Origin: Liolophura sinensis
Taxonomy: Eukaryota; Mollusca; Polyplacophora; Chitonida; Chitonidae
Direction: 5' to 3'
DNA: 64,000 nt
Assembly (NCBI RefSeq): GCF_032854445.1
Contig: NC_088302.1
Span: 8,305,338 to 8,369,337, forward strand
Position numbers and translations under genes: made by a program. Of this stretch, positions 60,244 to 64,000 are shown in pieces (within the stretch, counting starts at the first letter, position 1; every line of letters starts with the position of its first letter). The notes beneath the pieces are model-generated. The model was not told the DNA's origin. It was given only the letters and a program-made list of their open reading frames with translations, and searched no databases.

Positions 60244-60269
60244 TTTTGCGTTTCTTTTTTTGAAGAGTG
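60244..60269 (-). repeat. Tc1 right terminal inverted repeat
   Basis: TTTTGCGTTTCTTTTTTTGA and AGAGTG, the complement of the left end apart from the A-run length. Confidence 0.92.
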
Positions 60270-60604
60270 TAGGACGGAATCATGCAAAGAGAAGCAGCCA
60301 ACAGTTTTCAATGGTGTTGGAAAGAAGCAAGGTATGTTCTAGGAGTTTAAGTGAAATTAGCAGTCAAATCGTGTACCATGCTAGAATACAATTTGTTGTG
60401 AAAGGGTATGCAAATGTAAGTTTTCCATCCTAAAGAAACATTAAAAAATCCTCGCTGTGGAACATTACATTCATCCTCCATTACTCTACACTGGATGTGA
60501 AAGTGTTTTGCCGTGAAAGGATCAAACCCCGAAGGCCGGTGAGGAATATGTGCACATGAAACGCGAGCATAAAATACACAATATAAGGTTTAATATAATA
60601 TATA

Positions 60605-60665
60605 ATATAAGATCAGCGACGACAATGTGATAACTGGTTAAAGGTCACACATAACCGGCCTCTTG
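60605..60665 (-). repeat. Dispersed repeat family R, fragment
   Basis: CAGCGACGACAATGTGATAA, CTGGTTAAAGGTCACAC and ACCGGCCTCTTG match the start of the minus-strand copies at 47.7 kb. A SINE follows at 60,684. Confidence 0.6.
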
Positions 60666-60683
60666 TTTGTCGCTTTCTCATCT

Positions 60684-60912
60684 AACGGCCTCCCGGGTTA
60701 GCCCTTCGTAATGACCCAGAAGCCTCTCACGCGGTCGGAGTGAGCTCAAGTCCAGCTCATGCTGGCTTCCTCTCCGTCTGTACGTGGGGCGGTCAGTCAG
60801 CAACCTACAGATGGTCGTGAGTTTTCCTTGGGCTCTGCCCGGTTTTCTTCCACCATAATGCCGTCGTAGAAGTGAAACATTCTTGAGTACCAATCAAATA
60901 AATAAATAAATC
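60684..60912 (+). mobile_element. SINE of the main family, with box B
   Basis: Short head GGCCTCCCGGGTTAGCCC, TCGTAATGACCCAGAAGCC, GAGCTCAAGTCCAGCTCATG (box B region), CTGGCTTCCTCTCCG, GGATGG-like ACAGATGGTCGTGAG, CCACCATAATGC, ACATTCTTGAGTACC and an AAATAAATAAAT tail. It is the best copy in the window for the middle part. Losses are in the head and before the tail. Confidence 0.9.
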
Positions 60913-61097
60913 TACCGGCCTCTTGTCTCATCTGAAAGAATGAAAGAAGAACATCCCAAAGAATCCGTAACCTAATGGCGGCCCTCACACCCATACAACA
61001 GTACCGCGTTTTAAACGTTATTCTCAATACATGGTGAATATATGGAACAGTATAGCTATCACCCGCCCATAGCTCACTCTTTAATCTTTCCGAAACG

Positions 61098-61259
61098 CTT
61101 GAGCCGTCACATCTCTGTGGTTTGTTTTACCACCAGTCTTTTATTGCGAGTAATAAACAAACATAATTGCTGCGAGCATAATTGCTCCGTTTTCCCTGAG
61201 TTCTCGTAGACAGTTTTTATATCGGAATAAGTCATAGCACAATCCTGGCCAAATGACAG
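61098..61259 (+). repeat. Second copy of the 162-bp repeat
   Basis: About 97% identical by eye to 59,097-59,258, same strand, 2,001 bases downstream, with unrelated flanks on both sides. Confidence 0.92.
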
Positions 61260-61495
61260 CCATCAAAACTGAAAAGCGTAAACTCTGCTCCGGGATCGAA
61301 ATGACTGGTTATGGATTATAATCCACACTTTCATCAACAAATGTAAGGCAACTGGCATTTATTTTTATCCCCGTTTTTAAACTAGCTCGCGAGATATTTC
61401 ATGAGAGTTTAACATAGAGGGCATTTATACCTGCACACGTGGATACGTGTGATGATGACATGTCAAAGCAGGCCGTGATTATTTACGTTGATTCA

Positions 61496-61662
61496 TGTCC
61501 AGCTCATGCTGGCTTCCTCTCTTGCCGTGCGTGGGAAGATCTGCCAGTAAATTGCAGATGGTAGTGGGTTTCCCCCGGGCATTGCCCGTTTTCCTCCAAC
61601 AATAATGCTGGCCACGGTCGTATAAGTAAAATATTTTTGAGTAAAATGAATCAAATACAATT
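61496..61662 (+). mobile_element. SINE of the main family, 5'-truncated
   Basis: Starts at GTCCAGCTCATGCTGG and continues through CTCTTGCCGTGCGTGG, GGGTTTCCCCCGGGC, AATAATGCTGGCC and a decayed end. No tRNA-like head remains. Confidence 0.82.
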
Positions 61663-61802
61663 TACGTAGATTTGGACCCTAAAAAGGAAGCAGAAACTCA
61701 TTGCTCTATCCATGATTGCGGATTGGACGCGTCTTTCTTTTTGCAGTTGTGTAATCTGGCATAACGGAATTGGACAGTTACTCTTCACGGTAAGGATCAT
61801 TT

Positions 61803-62075
61803 CAGTGGCCTAAATGGTAAGGCTCTCCGCCTCGAAGTCATACCAAAGACTTATTAAAAATGGTACTTGTTGCTGCCTCACTTTGCGCTCATCACTGAGG
61901 ACTGGTTGGCCTGGTGTCAGTATAATGTGACTGGGTAGGGTGTCATCTCTGCTGTCTTCGGCATGATACTTCAGTGGTGGCTGCACTTTGGCTGCTTGGA
62001 CTAGTCCACAGAACGACACAGTATAGGTACACACACCTGATGACTCCTCGTTCGTCATATGACTGAAAAATGCCT
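61803..62075 (+). mobile_element. Second SINE family, box B lost
   Basis: Head AGTGGCCTAAATGGTAAGGC, then CTCCGCCTCGAAGTC joined directly to ACCAAAGACTTATTAAAAA. Body GTTGCTGCCTCACTTTGCG, GGTGTCAGTATAATGTG, GGTAGGGTGTCATCTC, GCATGATACTTCAG and end ACCTGATGACTCC. About 20-25 bases that hold the box-B-like motif at 52,835-53,160 are absent. The longer right part shows that this copy keeps sequence lost from the other. Confidence 0.82.
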
Positions 62076-62079
62076 ATGG

Positions 62080-64000
62080 AGCAGATCCATTATTCACGGG
62101 ATGCTGGGAATGGTAATCCACCGGCCTGTTCCCCGGCTATGTCTAGGTTATGGATCCACACAGATAGCACGGCCACAATCCACGGCTATTTGCCTACAGC
62201 CTGTACATCCAAATGCCTCTGCCCTCACCCCCATTCCCCGCCCCACCGGAAGCTTCAAACTTGTAAAACCGACATATATTCCCATTGAGCTGGACAGGCA
62301 GCGTTTGCTGGGCTGTTGAAGTCACCGCGGCTAACTGAAGAGTTCTAGTCGACCGCTTGTGTAAAACTCCCTGTCCCGTCTACTGCCTCTTTGTTCTCCT
62401 CCAAGATTTCTGACTTCACCACCTATTGTTTGTGTACTTCTGTTCCGATCGGCATTCGACGCCACTTCCTGTCCTGTGACAGGGCACCTACAATGAGATC
62501 GTCTGTGGTTTGGCTACAATCTAAAATAAGCCTGACTCTTCTGTTATCATCGAGATATCATGCGGTAGATGTTAGATTCGCCAAATATTTTGTCTTTATG
62601 CACAGTGCGTGTTGAGTGCTGTTTATGAGTTTTATTTATGTATTTTCTATGCATTTTTTAGCTTTTCCATCTGCCTATGAATTACGCTAAACTATGAGAC
62701 ATCTTATTGGGGGTTCAAACCATTTAGGCTTGAACATGGCTTGAACCCTTTTTAGTTTTTGTTCGGATTATTATTAGGGGTTAAAGCCATTCAGGCCTAT
62801 TAATAATTAGGTGGCCCAGCACATACACCTAATGAAATCGTTTTTGAAAAAAGTTTGAAAACATCTTGGACATACACTGAAATTCAGGTGTATTTTGCAA
62901 CGCTGATTCCGAATCTATTTCGGATTTTACCTATCTTTGTAACTTTTGGAGATATGGTCAAAAACTTTTTTCAGTCACGTTATGTCAATGGCCTGTAACT
63001 CGTGGAGTACAAAAGCTACCAATCTGAGACTTGCACCAAATTGTAGCCCAAGACATGTAGTTTCCTTTGCTTTTCAACGGATTTGAGTTACGATCTATAG
63101 TTTTCGCGCTAGAAATATTTAAATGACACTACCCTTCTTCAGAATAAAAATGTAAGCTTGTGTATTTAGCACAGACTTTGAAGGTAACTATGTACTATAC
63201 ATGTGATGCAGGTAACCTACCCCATAGGTCAGCCACCTGTCATTCAAACCGAGAAATGAACAACTCTCCCTCCTGTTCACAGCTATCAACGGACAATTTT
63301 CATTGTTTGCACATAAAGCCAGCTATGTTGGCATTGCATCATGGGTAATTCTCAACAATTCCGACGGATTCCCCCATAACCCCGTGCTATCACGAATATA
63401 AGTCTAAGGCCATGGCGAAATATACGAAAAATGTCTACATGTACCTTAAGTGATGACGAGCCCAAAACATGTTACTCTTCTTAGGCCAAATTCAACCGTT
63501 AAAGAAATATCGCGGTTTCCATTTGCAGTGAAGACATTTGACAGTCATTTTCTCCAAAACGCAATATCTGATTGACTTAAAATTTAGCACACGTAACAAG
63601 CATTACCTGGAGGATATTTGAACAGAAAAGGGGTACAATATGTATGAAAATTAGGTTTTAACTGATACATGTGTAGTGACGTCATGTGAAAACGACAAAA
63701 GTGAACATTCTTACATGTTACCTGACATAGCCCTTATCACGAATGCGGTCTTATATTTGTCCTGCGTATCAAAACGCGAAAAACGGCAATTTCCCCTGTT
63801 TTTGCAGGTCACGTTACAGAAAATTGTCACAGCTGTGAAGCTGAAAACCGCTGTGTATCGAGAGCTATACATGTACTGTATGCATGCTGAACATCGTTGA
63901 GTTGTGTCAGAAAAAAAAACAGGACTAGCACGCCTTCAAGTATTGTCCAAAGTCCGATTTGCTATACTTGGCACATTTACACATACATGCTATATATAGC
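62080..64000. other. No gene or named repeat seen
   Basis: Frames of 60-86 codons have no domain. At 62,700-62,815 two short foldbacks surround GGTTCAAACCATTTAGGC and GGGTTAAAGCCATTCAGG, which may be the edge of an unnamed repeat. Otherwise nothing is recognised. Confidence 0.45.

Larger units (their letters stand above)
58595..60269 (+). mobile_element. Tc1-type DNA transposon, complete ends, dead
   Basis: Both ends read CACTCTTCAAAAAAA...GAAACGCAAAA when oriented outward-in. They are flanked by TA at 58,593-58,594 and 60,270-60,271, the target duplication expected for Tc1/mariner. The total is 1,675 bases, including a 162-base insertion, so the original was about 1.5 kb. The transposase inside is broken in several ways. 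The element could still be moved by a related transposase acting on its ends. Confidence 0.95.

Noticed and set aside
62700-63600. Possible edge of a transposon with foldbacks and AT-rich sequence
   Set aside because: I found no second copy in the window, no terminal repeats I could match and no coding frame, so it is left unnamed.

Overview
This window looks like intergenic DNA from a marine invertebrate, most likely a mollusc or another lophotrochozoan. I found no host protein gene, rRNA, stand-alone tRNA or bacterial-type operon that I would defend. The evidence is AT-rich sequence, a 5'-truncated non-LTR retrotransposon, a Tc1-type transposon, two tRNA-derived SINE families, many minisatellites, and no long uninterrupted reading frame outside transposons. 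The main SINE has a tRNA-like head, a body containing TGGTGGGAGGAAACC on one strand, and an (AAAT)n tail. I recall it from mollusc genomes, but that attribution is memory and was not searched.

Region by region: (1) 1 to about 30,500 is a tandem array of at least five copies (A-E) of a unit originally about 7-8 kb. A and B are nearly identical, C is shortened, and D and E are much more diverged. The unit carries its own minisatellites (30, 67 and 74 bp), a fossil SINE and an internally duplicated module of about 500 bp. (2) About 30,960-43,780 is a second, unrelated old tandem array (P, Q, R; roughly 3.4-4.8 kb each). It has a 33-bp minisatellite, a 46-bp minisatellite in P and a dead LINE inside Q. 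(3) 43,800-49,100 is mostly unremarkable sequence with hairpin-rich repeats and copies of a dispersed family I call R. (4) 49,140-52,060 is a third tandem duplication of about 0.96 kb plus a long inverted repeat. (5) 52,835-57,600 holds a tRNA-derived SINE, a roughly 1.4-kb satellite with a 50-bp unit built round a HindIII palindrome, a 20-bp minisatellite, and an inverted stray copy of the array-1 module. (6) 57,870-62,080 holds family-R repeats, a complete-ended but dead Tc1 element with a nested 162-bp insertion, and more SINEs. (7) 62,080-64,000 shows nothing I can name.

The only recognisable proteins are the LINE reverse transcriptase (FADD motif intact, G-to-C change in the QGS motif, stop codons) and the Tc1 transposase (second Asp and Glu of the DDE triad kept, first Asp lost in a small deletion, two frame changes and an insertion). 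Neither should work. A cysteine-rich 107-codon frame on the minus strand at 57,499-57,822 is the one non-transposon frame worth a check, and part of it lies in repeat sequence.

The story is therefore one of repeated duplication on several scales: 20-76 bp minisatellites, modules of about 0.5 kb, units of about 1 kb, and units of 5-8 kb. Shared and private deletions allow the copies to be ordered: A and B are sisters, C is next, and D and E are older. All similarity statements are by eye; no alignment was run.
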